From the NCBI RefSeq assembly GCF_917563925.1, contig NZ_CAKJTJ010000029.1, positions 1 through 50,576 on the forward strand: a stretch of 50,576 nucleotides of DNA, in the 5' to 3' direction. The stretch comes from Sutcliffiella rhizosphaerae (GTDB lineage Bacteria > Bacillota > Bacilli > Bacillales > Bacillaceae_I). The position numbers were made by a program, and so were the translations under genes. The notes beneath the pieces are model-generated. The model had not been told where the DNA came from. It saw only the letters and a list, made by a program, of their open reading frames with translations, and ran no database searches. Below are positions 1-11,330 of the stretch, piece after piece. The number at the start of each line of letters is the position of its first letter. The stretch's first letter is position 1.

Positions 1-14
1 AACTCTCCAATAAA
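1..14 (-). rRNA. 16S rRNA gene, first ~14 nt only
   Basis: Read on the minus strand, the first bases give TTTATTGGAGAGTT, the conserved 5' end of Bacillus 16S rRNA. The gene runs out of the window to the left. The upstream leader (about 15-150) contains the run GTTCTTTGAAAACT typical of Bacillus pre-16S leaders. An rrn operon downstream of gyrA is the expected place (rrnO in B. subtilis). The exact mature 5' end is judged by similarity to within a base or two. Confidence 0.85.
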
Positions 15-159
15 GAGTTTGAGCTGTTGCTCAAAAATCTTGCTAGCTTGTTACTTAATTTCGTTCATGTTAACTATTAAAAGTTAACGTGGACGCTGTT
101 GTTTTGTTTAGTTTTCAAAGAACACTTTTTTAGTTTGTCGTTTTTAAAGCGACTTCACT

Positions 160-188
160 AATATATCATTTATCAGCTTTCTCGTCAA
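160..188 (-). promoter_or_regulatory. rrn operon proximal promoter (P2-like)
   Basis: On the minus strand there is a -35 TTGACG (183-188), a 17-nt spacer and a -10 TATATT (160-165). It lies about 145 bp upstream of the 16S 5' end, as expected for the proximal of two tandem rrn promoters. It would drive the rrn operon leaving the window. Confidence 0.75.
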
Positions 189-254
189 CTCTTTTTTTCT
201 GTGTTTTTTAAAACTGAAAAGTGAAGTGACAACTTGTTGCGGCTGACTTGATTG

Positions 255-283
255 ATTATAGCATGTGGGTAATCCGGATGCAA
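255..283 (-). promoter_or_regulatory. rrn operon distal promoter (P1-like)
   Basis: On the minus strand there is a -35 TTGCAT (278-283), a 17-nt spacer and a consensus -10 TATAAT (255-260) preceded by TGC (extended -10). It sits about 95 bp upstream of the P2-like promoter, matching the tandem-promoter layout of Bacillus rrn operons. Confidence 0.7.
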
Positions 284-385
284 TTACTTTTTTAATATAT
301 TTTTAGAAAAGCTCCTTGCCCCCACTTCCCGGCGCAATACAGATTTTTGATAATGTTTGCAAAAGCAACAAAGTTTATGAAAAAA

Positions 386-428
386 AGCCAAAAAGAAAAG
401 AAGACGAATCCTTTGTTTATCCGCCTTC
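386..428 (-). terminator. Rho-independent terminator after the HD-GYP gene
   Basis: Minus strand: stem GAAGGCG (422-428) pairs with CGTCTTC (400-406, one G-U), followed by a T-rich tract. It ends the HD-GYP gene before the rrn promoters. Confidence 0.6.
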
Positions 429-462
429 TTTCACATCTTTCTATAAGTATAAAACGAAATAA

Positions 463-1536
463 TCAACGTATTACTTCTTCTATAAAAATATCAAGCTCAT
501 GGCTTAAGCTAATAAACTTACCAGTCTCTTCTTCTCTTACCATTGGTCGTGACGGGAAGGTTGAATCCGTGAAAACAACTTCTGCCGCTTTATCGTTTGA
601 TAGCAAAATTTTATCCCCGACACTAAAGTTACAGACATTTTCAATTAACGCTTTGACAATCGCTAAATCATATTTTCCGAATGTTTCCTGCTTCAGCTGT
701 TCTACCACTTTAAATGGAGACTGTTTACTACGATATTTTCTAGGAGAGGTCATAGCGTGAAATACATCCGCTACTGAAAGTATTTTCGTATATGAATGAA
801 TTTTTTCTTCCGATAGACCGAAAGGATACCCGCTTTTATCATAGCGTTCGTGATGCTGCAACACTGCAAGTTTTATTTCATCTTGAATGACAGGCTGCTT
901 ACTGACCATTTGATAACTGAAAATTGGATGTTCCTTAATTTGAGCAAATTCTTCTTTTTTTAGCACTGCTACATTTTTAAGGATTTTCGGATCAATTTTG
1001 GACATCCCGCAGTCCATAAGAAACCCAGCAATACCGACTTGTATAATATCTTTTTTACTATTTCCAAGAACATTTCCTATTGCTGCAGCAATTAAGGCTA
1101 CTGCCACTGAATGATGATAGATATAATCTTCTTCATTACTATAATGATAGACTGTGAAAACTTCATTTTGATACTGTAAAGATTTTTCAATTAACGGAAT
1201 AATGGTTTTTCTTACGGAAGCATAATCTATTGGCGTACCTGATTCCCAACCTTCAAACATCTTTTTGTAAGCTTGCGTTGCTTTAAAATACATTTGTAAG
1301 AAAGATTCTTCTTTCGGTGGCTTGTTTTCTAACATGGATAAAAGATGTGGGTTAAAAGGTTGCCCATTTGATAGAAATGCTTCTATTTCTACTTTTTCGA
1401 TAAGGAAGGATTCCAGAATTTCGATGTGATGGTTGGTTAGGACTGTTCTTTTGGTCATGATAGGTTTTGTGCTAATAGCCTTTACTTCCTGTGCCAGAAT
1501 ACATCCTTCTACCAACTGATCTGTTCTTACTAACAT
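463..1536 (-). CDS. HD-GYP-like phosphodiesterase domain protein, degenerate HD motif
   Basis: 357 aa. The start MLVRTDQL is chosen because GGAGAGAGG lies 7 nt before it; an in-frame ATG 12 codons upstream lacks a good ribosome site. The C-terminal two thirds resemble an HD-GYP domain: YHHSVAVALIAAAIG (first helix His), a helix reading FLMDCGMSK, then HHERYDKSGYP and ADVFHAMTSPRKYR. HD-GYP enzymes normally hydrolyse cyclic di-GMP. Here the signature His-Asp reads Met-Asp and the loop after it is altered, so one metal ligand is missing; HHE and GYP are kept. It may be inactive or a signalling sensor. It lies between gyrA and the rrn operon with its own ribosome site and terminator. The family call is firm, activity doubtful. 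Confidence 0.8.
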   Translation of the reverse strand: MLVRTDQLVEGCILAQEVKAISTKPIMTKRTVLTNHHIEILESFLIEKVEIEAFLSNGQPFNPHLLSMLENKPPKEESFLQMYFKATQAYKKMFEGWESGTPIDYASVRKTIIPLIEKSLQYQNEVFTVYHYSNEEDYIYHHSVAVALIAAAIGNVLGNSKKDIIQVGIAGFLMDCGMSKIDPKILKNVAVLKKEEFAQIKEHPIFSYQMVSKQPVIQDEIKLAVLQHHERYDKSGYPFGLSEEKIHSYTKILSVADVFHAMTSPRKYRSKQSPFKVVEQLKQETFGKYDLAIVKALIENVCNFSVGDKILLSNDKAAEVVFTDSTFPSRPMVREEETGKFISLSHELDIFIEEVIR

Positions 1537-1555
1537 GAACGTACCTCTCTCCCTA

Positions 1556-1590
1556 TAAACAAAGAGGAACACAATGTAAGTGCTCCCCTT
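1556..1590 (-). terminator. Terminator after gyrA
   Basis: Minus strand hairpin GGGGAGCAC ... GTGTTCCTC (with G-U pairs) followed by TTTGTTT, just after the gyrA stop and before the HD-GYP start. Confidence 0.6.
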
Positions 1591-1613
1591 TTTAGAGTTA
1601 ATTCTAATACTAG

Positions 1614-4109
1614 TTATTCTTCGACCTGGTCGGTAGAAATTCCTTCTTCATTTCCTATGTCTTCTGACCCATCTTCTGACTCTTCTTCTTTATCAACACG
1701 TGCGACCGTTGTGACAAATTCGCTTTCATCCAGACGTATCAGCTTTACTCCTTGTGTGTTACGTCCCATTTGGGATATACCGTCCACAGACATACGAATA
1801 AGGACTCCACTAGCTGTAATCAGCATCAGATCTTCTTCCGTTGAGACGGTTTTAACCGCAACTAATTCCCCGTTACGTTCGGTTATATTGCAGGTCTTTA
1901 TACCTTTTCCGCCACGACTTTGGATACGATATTCTTCTGCTGGTGTACGTTTACCATAACCGTTTTTCGTAACAACGAGAACATCTAGACCTTCATCAAG
2001 TAGTTCCATTCCGATTACTTCATCGTTTTCAGAGATGCTTATTCCCTTTACTCCTGTTGCCGTTCTACCCATGGAACGAACATCCGTTTCGTGGAAGCGA
2101 ATAAGCATTCCATTTTTAGTACCAATAATCATTTCTTTCGTTCCATCTGTCATTTTAACAGATATCAGTTCATCATTATCACGTAATCCGAGGGCGATCA
2201 AGCCACCTTTTCGGATGTTTGCAAATTGAGATAATGGAGAGCGCTTGGAAATACCGTGTTTAGTAGTGAAGAATAGGTACCAATCATCTACAAAGTCTTC
2301 CACTGGAATAATGGCATTTACCCATTCTCCTTTTTCCACTTCTAGAAGGTTAATAATCGGAATACCTTTTGCGGTACGGCTAAACTCTGGAATTTCATAG
2401 CCTTTTATGCGGTATACTTTTCCTTTATTAGTGAAGAATAAAATGGTATCGTGTGTAGATGTCGTTAATAAATGTTCAACAAAGTCATTTTCATTGGTAC
2501 CCATTCCTTGTACACCACGGCCTCCTCTTCTTTGGCTGCGGTAGGTAGATATTGGCAGTCGTTTCACATAGCCGTTATGTGTAAGGGTAATAACGATATT
2601 TTGACGGGGAATTAGATCCTCATCCTCAATATTCTCAAGTCCTCCAACGACAATCTCCGTACGACGTGTGTCATTGAAACGCTCTTTTACCTCTGTAAGT
2701 TCTTCGCGAATAATTTCCAACACTTTTTCTTCATCTGCAAGAATTGCTTTAAGTTCTGCAATCAGTGTCATAAGGTTTTGGTATTCTTCTTCAATTTTTT
2801 CACGTTCTAAACCAGTTAGACGTTGCAAACGCATATCTAAAATTGCTTGTGCTTGTTTTTCAGTTAATGAGAACTCCGTCATTAATCCTTCTCTTGCGAT
2901 ATCAGCAGTTTGTGAGTTACGGATTAATGTAATAACTGCATCTAGGTGGTCAAGTGCAATTCTCAAGCCTTCTAAAATATGTGCTCTTGCTTCTGCTTTT
3001 CTAAGCTCAAAAGCAGTTCTTCGCTTGATGACTACTTTTTGATGCTCTAGATAGTAGTACAGGCACTGTTTTAGGTTCAAGACTTTCGGTTCCCCATTTA
3101 CAAGGGCAAGCATGTTGATACCGAAGCTTGTTTGTAAGGACGTCTGCTTATATAAATTATTTAACAATACATTCGCATTGGCATCCCTTTTAACTTCTAT
3201 CACAATACGCATTCCGTTACGATCAGATTCATCACGTAAGTCGGAGATGCCATCTAATTTTTTGTCACGGACAAGATCAGCAATTTTTTCAATCAACTTC
3301 GCTTTGTTAACCTGGTAAGGAAGTTCATGAACAAGGATTACTTCTCTGCCGTTTGGCTTTGTTTCTATTTCTACTTTCGCACGAATAGTTATTGAGCCAC
3401 GACCAGTTTCATATGCTCTTCTAATTCCACTTCTTCCTAAGATTTGACCGGCAGTAGGAAAATCTGGACCAGGAATGATTTCCATTAATTCCTGGATCGT
3501 AATATCTGGATCTTGACTCACCGCAAGGACTCCATCAATAATTTCACCTAATTGATGAGGCGGAATATTAGTCGCCATCCCTACTGCAATCCCGGAAGCT
3601 CCGTTTACTAGTAAGTTTGGAAAACGAGCAGGAAGGACAATAGGCTCTCTTTCGGAACCATCATAGTTATCTTGGTAGTCAATGGTATCTTTATTGATAT
3701 CACGTAAGATTTCCATTGAAATTTTCGACATTCTTGCCTCTGTGTAACGCATCGCTGCTGCAGCGTCCCCATCGACAGATCCAAAGTTTCCGTGACCATC
3801 AATTAACATATAACGGAAGTTGAAATTCTGTGCCATACGTACCATCGTATCGTAAACGGCAGAATCACCATGTGGATGGTATTTTCCTATTACTTCCCCA
3901 ACGATACGTGCAGATTTTTTATAGGCTTTATCTGCTGTCATACCAAGATCATTCATCGCATATAAAATACGGCGGTGAACTGGTTTTAACCCATCACGCA
4001 CATCTGGAAGTGCACGGGAAACGATAACACTCATAGCGTAGTCTAGGAATGAGGTTTTCATTTCCTGACTAATATTGATTTCTTTGACTTGAGAGGAATT
4101 CTCAGACAT
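1614..4109 (-). CDS. gyrA: DNA gyrase subunit A
   Basis: 831 aa. GyrA is the breakage-reunion subunit of the A2B2 gyrase that introduces negative supercoils using ATP hydrolysed by GyrB. The start [10 protein letters not shown] has AAGGAGG 8 nt upstream; nine extra in-frame codons upstream are probably untranslated. Visible: the winged-helix/tower region, quinolone-determining segment [17 protein letters not shown] with Ser83 and Asp87 (both the usual quinolone-sensitive residues), catalytic Tyr122 in [10 protein letters not shown], and the C-terminal beta-pinwheel with GyrA-box QRRGGRG. The C-terminus is an acidic tail rich in Glu/Asp. It lies 114 bp downstream of gyrB in the same direction, the standard Bacillus arrangement. 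Confidence 0.98.
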   Translation of the reverse strand: MSENSSQVKEINISQEMKTSFLDYAMSVIVSRALPDVRDGLKPVHRRILYAMNDLGMTADKAYKKSARIVGEVIGKYHPHGDSAVYDTMVRMAQNFNFRYMLIDGHGNFGSVDGDAAAAMRYTEARMSKISMEILRDINKDTIDYQDNYDGSEREPIVLPARFPNLLVNGASGIAVGMATNIPPHQLGEIIDGVLAVSQDPDITIQELMEIIPGPDFPTAGQILGRSGIRRAYETGRGSITIRAKVEIETKPNGREVILVHELPYQVNKAKLIEKIADLVRDKKLDGISDLRDESDRNGMRIVIEVKRDANANVLLNNLYKQTSLQTSFGINMLALVNGEPKVLNLKQCLYYYLEHQKVVIKRRTAFELRKAEARAHILEGLRIALDHLDAVITLIRNSQTADIAREGLMTEFSLTEKQAQAILDMRLQRLTGLEREKIEEEYQNLMTLIAELKAILADEEKVLEIIREELTEVKERFNDTRRTEIVVGGLENIEDEDLIPRQNIVITLTHNGYVKRLPISTYRSQRRGGRGVQGMGTNENDFVEHLLTTSTHDTILFFTNKGKVYRIKGYEIPEFSRTAKGIPIINLLEVEKGEWVNAIIPVEDFVDDWYLFFTTKHGISKRSPLSQFANIRKGGLIALGLRDNDELISVKMTDGTKEMIIGTKNGMLIRFHETDVRSMGRTATGVKGISISENDEVIGMELLDEGLDVLVVTKNGYGKRTPAEEYRIQSRGGKGIKTCNITERNGELVAVKTVSTEEDLMLITASGVLIRMSVDGISQMGRNTQGVKLIRLDESEFVTTVARVDKEEESEDGSEDIGNEEGISTDQVEE

Positions 4110-4177
4110 ATTACGAACCTCCTTGCGAATGATCAATTCAATGATTGATTTCGCTTTCGCTCTACTCTATGTAAATA

Positions 4178-4202
4178 GCAGGATAGTAGTGGACTATCCC
4201 GC
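4178..4202 (-). other. Hairpin in the gyrB-gyrA intergenic region
   Basis: A 7-bp perfect stem GGATAGT/ACTATCC with flanking GC pairs lies between gyrB and gyrA. No T-run follows on the minus strand, so it is not a standard terminator. It may be an mRNA processing or stability structure; its role is unknown. Confidence 0.4.
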
Positions 4203-4223
4203 ATTGTTCCGTATTCAAAAATA

Positions 4224-6173
<1,950 letters not shown>

Positions 6174-6257
6174 TTATTTCAACTCAACAGACTGTATCTT
6201 AAAAAAAGCTTTTCTCGGCTTAATAGATCGAGTAGTCACTTTCAAAAAAAGCCTTTA

Positions 6258-6506
6258 CTAATTTACTAATTCCGTCAATGAAGCATCCATTCTTTTCTTC
6301 AAGGTCGTTGAGGCTAGTGGGGAAAAGTAAATGGCCTCATCTGTAATCACCACTGACTTCACATCATGCTTACTAATATTTTTAATAGATTTTTTGGCAG
6401 CTGATGGAAGTGTATTTTCCCATTCAGATTGGAGCAATCGCCGGTCAAATATAGCAACTACCTTGGAAGCACGAACCATCACTTCTTCCCCTATATGCAA
6501 GTACAT
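6258..6506 (-). CDS. remB: RemB (YaaB), extracellular matrix regulator, DUF370 family
   Basis: 82 aa. The start MYLHIGEEVMV has GAGGTG 7 nt upstream. The N-terminus and the end YFSPLASTTLKKR match RemB/YaaB, a small protein required for biofilm matrix gene expression in B. subtilis; RemA, the paralogue, binds DNA directly. The central stretch is a little longer and more basic than in B. subtilis. It lies 10 bp after recF, before gyrB, its conserved place. Confidence 0.88.
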   Translation of the reverse strand: MYLHIGEEVMVRASKVVAIFDRRLLQSEWENTLPSAAKKSIKNISKHDVKSVVITDEAIYFSPLASTTLKKRMDASLTELVN

Positions 6507-6516
6507 ACTTTTCACC

Positions 6517-7638
6517 TCAACTTTTTCTCTTGATGGAACCCGCAACGACTTCATATGTTGCCGCCTGCTTTAATGTTTCATGGTCAATTCCATCCACATT
6601 AGTCGTTGTAACAAATGTTTGAACCTTTCCTTGGATCGTATTTAACAAATGAGATTGCCGATAATCATCTAGTTCAGACAACACATCATCCAAAAGCAGG
6701 ATCGGATATTCTCCCACTTCTGAGTGTATTAAATCAATTTCTGCTAATTTTAGCGAAAGAGCAGTCGTCCTTTGTTGTCCTTGTGATCCAAATGTCTGAA
6801 CGTCTTTTCCGTTCACTTGAAAGAGCAAATCATCACGATGGGGTCCAAAAAGTGTCACGCCTCTTTCTATTTCTCTATCTTTTATTTTATCAAACTTTTC
6901 GTTATATGCTTCTATCATTTTCGACAAGTTTGATGTTTCTGATACATAATCAATAGATGGTTTGTATATTATGGACAATTCTTCCAAACCCCGGCTGATA
7001 CTATGATGTATCGGTTGTGCCCAGCCTTGTAGCAGCCCGACAAATTCCTGTCTCTTTTCGGTAACACTTGCCGCTAGCTCAATTAATTGTTCTGTTAAGA
7101 CAAAAAGCATAGTCTCATCTTTCTGTTTTTTTGTCTGCAGCAATTTTAAATAATGATTACGCTGTTGTAATACTTTTTGATACCTCGAAAGATCGTGCAT
7201 GTATCTAGGAGACACCTGACCTAGTTCCATATCAATAAACCGCCTGCGAACCTGCGGACTACCTTTTACAAGGGTTAGATCTTCTGGTGCGAACATTACA
7301 ATATTCATGTTCCCGATATACTGACTTAATTTAGACTGCTCTATATGATTAATTTTTGCCTTTTTCCCTTTTTTACTGATGACCAGTTGCATAGGTAGTG
7401 GTCCATTCCGTTTATGTATCCTACCTTCTATTTTACCATACTCTTCATCCCAGCTGATAAGTTCTTTATCATTGGACGTTCGGTGTGATTTTGCCATTGC
7501 CAAAACATAGATAGACTCCATCACATTTGTTTTACCTTGTGCATTTTCTCCTAAAATAACATTCACACCGTTTTCAAAAACGGTGTGCAGGCTCTCATAA
7601 TTCCGATAATTTTTAAGCGTTAGCTCTTCAATAAACAA
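6517..7638 (-). CDS. recF: DNA replication/repair protein RecF
   Basis: 373 aa. RecF is an SMC-like ATPase that acts with RecO and RecR to load RecA at gaps. Visible: Walker A GENAQGKT near residue 30, a central helical lever, ABC signature [22 protein letters not shown] and Walker [13 protein letters not shown]. Initiation is at a TTG codon ([14 protein letters not shown]), consistent with the N-terminus of the family; the ribosome site (GTTGGTGAAA) is moderate. It follows yaaA after 17 bp and dnaN, probably as one transcript. Confidence 0.97.
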   Translation of the reverse strand: MFIEELTLKNYRNYESLHTVFENGVNVILGENAQGKTNVMESIYVLAMAKSHRTSNDKELISWDEEYGKIEGRIHKRNGPLPMQLVISKKGKKAKINHIEQSKLSQYIGNMNIVMFAPEDLTLVKGSPQVRRRFIDMELGQVSPRYMHDLSRYQKVLQQRNHYLKLLQTKKQKDETMLFVLTEQLIELAASVTEKRQEFVGLLQGWAQPIHHSISRGLEELSIIYKPSIDYVSETSNLSKMIEAYNEKFDKIKDREIERGVTLFGPHRDDLLFQVNGKDVQTFGSQGQQRTTALSLKLAEIDLIHSEVGEYPILLLDDVLSELDDYRQSHLLNTIQGKVQTFVTTTNVDGIDHETLKQAATYEVVAGSIKRKS

Positions 7639-7655
7639 TCTGTTTCACCAACTTT

Positions 7656-7868
7656 TCAGGAAACAACAAGAAAGCTTCCATGACCGTCTATTTCTACAAC
7701 ATCATCCACTTTAAGTTTTCTTCCTCTTCTGTCTTCCAATTCTCCGTTCACTTTCACTTCATATTCAGATAAAAACCATTTGGCCATTCCACCTGATTGG
7801 ATGACATCTGCCAGCTTTAAAAATTGCCCAAGCGTAATTATCTCTGTAGAAATTTGTACTTCCGTCAT
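7656..7868 (-). CDS. yaaA: S4-domain RNA-binding protein YaaA
   Basis: 70 aa with a single S4 RNA-binding fold: ITLGQFLKLADVIQSGG, KWFLSEYEVKVNGELEDRRGRKL. S4 proteins of this type, always between dnaN and recF in Bacillales, are linked to ribosome assembly. The ribosome site is weak (AAAGTGAG). It is separated from dnaN by a terminator-like hairpin and forms a unit with recF. Confidence 0.93.
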   Translation of the reverse strand: MTEVQISTEIITLGQFLKLADVIQSGGMAKWFLSEYEVKVNGELEDRRGRKLKVDDVVEIDGHGSFLVVS

Positions 7869-8002
7869 TTTTTTGCGCTCACTTTCGTTTTATAAAATTG
7901 CTCTGTTACGCAGAACAAAAGTTCAACCCGTTCATTAACAAAGCATTACGTTTTTACGAATTCCTTTATGTCTACTTCTTATTGTACTAGAACTTTTCCA
8001 TA

Positions 8003-8044
8003 TAGAAAAGAAAGCTACTAGTATTATCCGCTAGCAGCTTTCTC
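8003..8044 (-). terminator. Terminator after dnaN
   Basis: Minus strand: AAAGCTGCTAG (8031-8041) and CTAGTAGCTTT (8011-8021) form an 11-bp stem followed by CTTTTC. It lies 26 bp after the dnaN stop and should limit read-through into yaaA-recF. Confidence 0.75.
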
Positions 8045-8069
8045 AGTAGTCATATTTTTATGCAAATTA

Positions 8070-9206
8070 TTAATAGGTTCTAACTGGAAGGATTAATTGC
8101 ATCATCGAATCATCATGCAACGTTTTAATGACGAATGGTCTCATGGCGCCAGTGAAGTTAATTTGGATTTCATTTCCTTCGAGGGCTTTTAACGCATCCA
8201 TCATATATTTTGCACTAAAAGATATCTTCAATTCTTCTCCAGCTATGGAATTACTTTGTACTTGTTCAACTACTTTCCCAACTTCAGGAGAATTGGAGGA
8301 TACCTCTAATGTATCTGCTTCAAGTGTAGCAAGCTTTACGACATTGTTTCTTCCCTCTCTTGCTAGTAAGGAAGCACGATCAATTGCTTGAAGGAAGTCT
8401 TTTGTTGTGACTGTGATGTCCGTTTTACTTTCAGATGGAATCAATCTTGATGTATCCGGATAGTTCCCTTCCAACAATCTGGAGAAGAACAGGATATTTT
8501 TCGCTTTAAATAATACTTGATTTTCCGTAACAACGATATCAAGCGGCTCACTTGTGTCATCCAATATTTTATTTAATTCATTTAAACTCTTCCCTGGTAT
8601 AACAACATTACAGGAGATTTCATTTTCAGCTTCTACCTTTGCTTTACGCATAGCAAGGCGATGGCTATCTGTTGCAGTACAGGAAAGCTCATGATTTTCC
8701 ACCTTCCAGTTTACACCTGTCAAGATAGGGCGTGTTTCTGAGGTGGACACTGCAAACACTGTTTGTCTAATGATGTTTTTTAGAAGGTCTGTTGGCATAC
8801 GAAATACATTTTGTTCTTCAATTTGTTGCAAATGCGGATATTCTGAAGCATCCTGACCATTTAAGTTGAATTCAGATTTACCAGAACGGATCGTTGTTAC
8901 ATGTTGGTTTTGTACCTCGATTTCAACCGTATCCATTGGTAATTTCTTTATGATTTCACTAAAAAATCTAGCTTGTAAAACGATACTTCCAGCACGTTGG
9001 ACTTCCACATTCTCCGTTCCTTCTTCTTCGCATGGAATAAACGACTCGATGGAAATATCAGAATCACTACCGGTTAATGTAACTCCTTCTTCGGTTGCAA
9101 CGATTTTAATCCCTGTCAAAATAGGGATCGTTGTTCTGGAAGAAACAGCTTTTAAGACGTCTTGGACACTTTGGACAAGCTTATCGCGTTGGATAATAAA
9201 TTTCAT
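8070..9206 (-). CDS. dnaN: DNA polymerase III sliding clamp (beta subunit)
   Basis: 378 aa, the same length as B. subtilis DnaN. The clamp encircles DNA and tethers PolC, DnaE and repair enzymes. The second of two close ATGs (MKFIIQRDKL) is chosen: AAGGAGG directly abuts the first and lies 6 nt before the second. Conserved stretches include SSRTTIPILTGIKI, SETRPILTGVNW and the C-terminal MQLILPVRTY. Co-directional with dnaA across the unwinding part of oriC. Confidence 0.98.
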   Translation of the reverse strand: MKFIIQRDKLVQSVQDVLKAVSSRTTIPILTGIKIVATEEGVTLTGSDSDISIESFIPCEEEGTENVEVQRAGSIVLQARFFSEIIKKLPMDTVEIEVQNQHVTTIRSGKSEFNLNGQDASEYPHLQQIEEQNVFRMPTDLLKNIIRQTVFAVSTSETRPILTGVNWKVENHELSCTATDSHRLAMRKAKVEAENEISCNVVIPGKSLNELNKILDDTSEPLDIVVTENQVLFKAKNILFFSRLLEGNYPDTSRLIPSESKTDITVTTKDFLQAIDRASLLAREGRNNVVKLATLEADTLEVSSNSPEVGKVVEQVQSNSIAGEELKISFSAKYMMDALKALEGNEIQINFTGAMRPFVIKTLHDDSMMQLILPVRTY

Positions 9207-9232
9207 TTTCATCCTCCTTAAAGGGCAGGTCT

Positions 9233-9371
9233 ATTTATATTATTTTTATAATAAAAAATCGTAGAAGTAATAGTAGGGCCTGTGAATTTGTGGATAAGTC
9301 ACTTTATTTATTACTGGTGAAGATATCCACATGTTGATAACCTGTGTTTATCCTTTGCACAGTTATGCACA
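9233..9371. other. oriC unwinding module (AT-rich region, DnaA-trios, DnaA boxes)
   Basis: The dnaA-dnaN gap carries, left to right: an AT-only run (about 9235-9259); five consecutive trinucleotides read 3'-GAT GAT AAT GAA GAT-5' from 9276 back to 9262, fitting the DnaA-trio rule 3'-[G/A]A[T/A]-5'; a GGCC spacer (9277-9280); a perfect DnaA box TGTGGATAA (9289-9297); and near-boxes at 9323-9331 (ATATCCACA), 9332-9340 (TGTTGATAA) and 9363-9371 (TTATGCACA). This is the layout of the B. subtilis basal unwinding system, where DnaA loads from the box onto single-stranded trios. Confidence 0.88.
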
Positions 9372-9394
9372 GTTTCCACTTCCAGATGCTAGTA

Positions 9395-10741
9395 TTAATT
9401 TTTTAATGTTTCAGCAATAGATTTAATTTGCTTTTGTAAGGATGTGTCATTCTTAATAAGATTTGAGATCTTTTCATGGGCATGAATAACGGTTGTATGG
9501 TCACGTCCACCAAACTCTTCCCCAATCTTAGGTAGGGAAAAGTCTGTGAGTTCTCTCGATAAGTACATGGCAATCTGTCGAGGGAACGCCACCGATTTGG
9601 TTCGCTTTTTTGCTTTAAAATCTTCTAACTTTATATTATATTCTTCGCCAACAGTTCGCTGAATGTCATGTATGGTAACGATTCTTGGTTTGGAGCTTGG
9701 AATGATATCTTTTAAAGCTTCTGCAGCCAGGTCGGCATTGATATCTTTATTGATGAGAGAGGAATAAGCGACAACACGAATTAACGCCCCTTCCAACTCA
9801 CGGATGTTCGAGTCAATTTGATTGGCAATATAAAGCATCACTTCATTAGGAATATCTAGCCCTTCCGCCTTAGCCTTTTTGCGTAAAATGGCTATTCTTG
9901 TCTCTAAATCTGGCGGCGTGATATCAGTAATTAGTCCCCACTCAAACCTTGATCTTAAGCGGTCCTCAAGCGTTGGGATCTCCTTTGGAGGACGATCGCT
10001 GGAAATAACGATCTGCTTACTTTCTTCATGCAATGTATTAAATGTGTGGAAAAATTCCTCCTGGGTTTGTTCTTTTCCAGCAAGAAACTGAATATCATCA
10101 ATAAGCAAGACGTCTACACTTCGATATTTATTGCGAAAATCGACTGCTTTATTGTCCCTGATAGAATTAATAAATTCATTTGTAAACTTTTCAGATGACA
10201 AATAAACCACCTTTGCAGCAGGATTATGCTCAATTACATAATGCCCGATAGCATGCATTAAGTGGGTTTTGCCAAGACCAACGCCCCCATATATGAACAA
10301 GGGATTGTATGCTTTTGCAGGTGCTTCTGCCACAGCCAAAGAAGCTGCATGAGCAAACCTGTTACCAGATCCAATGACAAAAGTGTCGAATGTATACTTT
10401 GGGTTCAACATATTTTGTGGTATATCAATCGGATCATCATCTTTTTTTGCTTTTGCTGGAGGAGACTTGATCTCTATCTCTTCTTCCGGTTGATTTTGGG
10501 GAATAATAAATTTTATAGAAAGTTCTTCTCCAGTTATGTCTGAGATGGTTTCTCTAATCAGATTGGAATATCTGTTTTCTAACCAGTCCCGTGCAAAATC
10601 ATTCGGAGCGGTAATAACGAGATTATCACCTTGCAAAGAATGTGCTTTTGTACTCTTTAACCACGTTTCAAAGCTAGGTTTGCTTATTTTTTTCTCTATA
10701 TGACTTAAAGCTTTCGTCCATAAATCTGAGATATTTTTCAC
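9395..10741 (-). CDS. dnaA: Chromosomal replication initiator protein DnaA
   Basis: 448 aa, GTG start with a GGGGGG ribosome site. DnaA is the AAA+ initiator that binds DnaA boxes, melts oriC and loads the helicase. Domain I has [20 protein letters not shown]; domain II is a short charged linker; domain III has Walker A GGVGLGKT, Walker [13 protein letters not shown] and sensor 2 region; domain IV ends with the DNA-binding signature [14 protein letters not shown]. It is flanked on both sides by DnaA-box clusters, which also bring autoregulation. No strong sigma-A promoter was recognised upstream; TACTAT near 10840 is a possible -10. Confidence 0.99.
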   Translation of the reverse strand: MKNISDLWTKALSHIEKKISKPSFETWLKSTKAHSLQGDNLVITAPNDFARDWLENRYSNLIRETISDITGEELSIKFIIPQNQPEEEIEIKSPPAKAKKDDDPIDIPQNMLNPKYTFDTFVIGSGNRFAHAASLAVAEAPAKAYNPLFIYGGVGLGKTHLMHAIGHYVIEHNPAAKVVYLSSEKFTNEFINSIRDNKAVDFRNKYRSVDVLLIDDIQFLAGKEQTQEEFFHTFNTLHEESKQIVISSDRPPKEIPTLEDRLRSRFEWGLITDITPPDLETRIAILRKKAKAEGLDIPNEVMLYIANQIDSNIRELEGALIRVVAYSSLINKDINADLAAEALKDIIPSSKPRIVTIHDIQRTVGEEYNIKLEDFKAKKRTKSVAFPRQIAMYLSRELTDFSLPKIGEEFGGRDHTTVIHAHEKISNLIKNDTSLQKQIKSIAETLKN

Positions 10742-10870
10742 CTTGAATCCCCCCTTCTTAAGGAACTTGCTCTGCTATTTGTTGCTGACACTTGCTTTAC
10801 TTGCGGGACTCCATTAATCGATTCCGTCCACTATAGTATGAGCCGTGTTTTTTGAGCCTCATAACATAAT

Positions 10871-10924
10871 AAGTACGCATGCGTCTTGTACTTTTGAATT
10901 AAAAAAAGTGCTTATCTGTACAAG
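10871..10924. promoter_or_regulatory. Overlapping short inverted repeats upstream of dnaA
   Basis: CTTGTAC (10885-10891) and GTACAAG (10918-10924) form an inverted repeat with a 26-nt loop. AAGTAC (10871-10876) and GTACTT (10888-10893) form a second, overlapping one. They lie in the dnaA leader, so regulator binding is possible; no family is assigned. Confidence 0.3.
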
Positions 10925-11016
10925 TTTTGTATTACAAACACTCTGCTAGAAAAACACCTGTTGTATGTTTATTCATCCATATACTGTGTAAAACATATAA
11001 TATAGTAGAAAAGTAG

Positions 11017-11027
11017 TTTTCGACAAA
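11017..11027 (-). promoter_or_regulatory. Putative Spo0A box in oriC
   Basis: On the minus strand the site reads TTTGTCGAAAA, a full match to the TGTCGAA 0A-box core. It lies 11 bp from the nearest DnaA box. Spo0A is known to bind oriC in B. subtilis and restrain initiation at the onset of sporulation; the same role is inferred here. Confidence 0.55.
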
Positions 11028-11037
11028 AAACCACACC

Positions 11038-11299
11038 TGTGGACAAATACTTACACACACCTTTGGATAACTATCCACACGTTATCCACAATCTGTGGAA
11101 AACTATTTTCTGATAAATAATTATAAAGAGTGAAAACACAAATATAATATCAAAAATTCCCTTATGTTGCAATTGCTTTTTCGTATTATCCACAATCACA
11201 ACAAGTTGTGGAGAAAAGTTGTCCACAACACTATATACTGTGTAAACCTTGTCGATAAGTGCTGTGGATGACGAAATTACTCGAAAAAAGTTATTCACA
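11038..11299. other. oriC DnaA-box array upstream of dnaA
   Basis: Eleven boxes matching TTATCCACA (either strand) with at most one mismatch. Perfect: 11082-11090 and 11186-11194. One mismatch: 11038-11046, 11062-11070, 11071-11079, 11094-11102, 11207-11215, 11219-11227, 11250-11258, 11263-11271, 11291-11299. They fall in two clumps separated by an AT-rich stretch (11103-11180). This corresponds to the incA/incB half of the bipartite Bacillus origin and contains no gene. Confidence 0.93.
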
Positions 11300-11330
11300 G
11301 CCCCAAAAAAAGTTTCATGCATAACGGAAT

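Noticed and set aside
347-760. Plus-strand open frame of 137 codons
   Set aside because: Lies over the 3' end of the HD-GYP gene and its terminator; composition is that of a reverse shadow and there is no ribosome site.
11071-11322. Minus-strand 83-codon frame inside oriC
   Set aside because: Made of DnaA boxes and AT-rich linkers; no ribosome site and no protein-like conservation.
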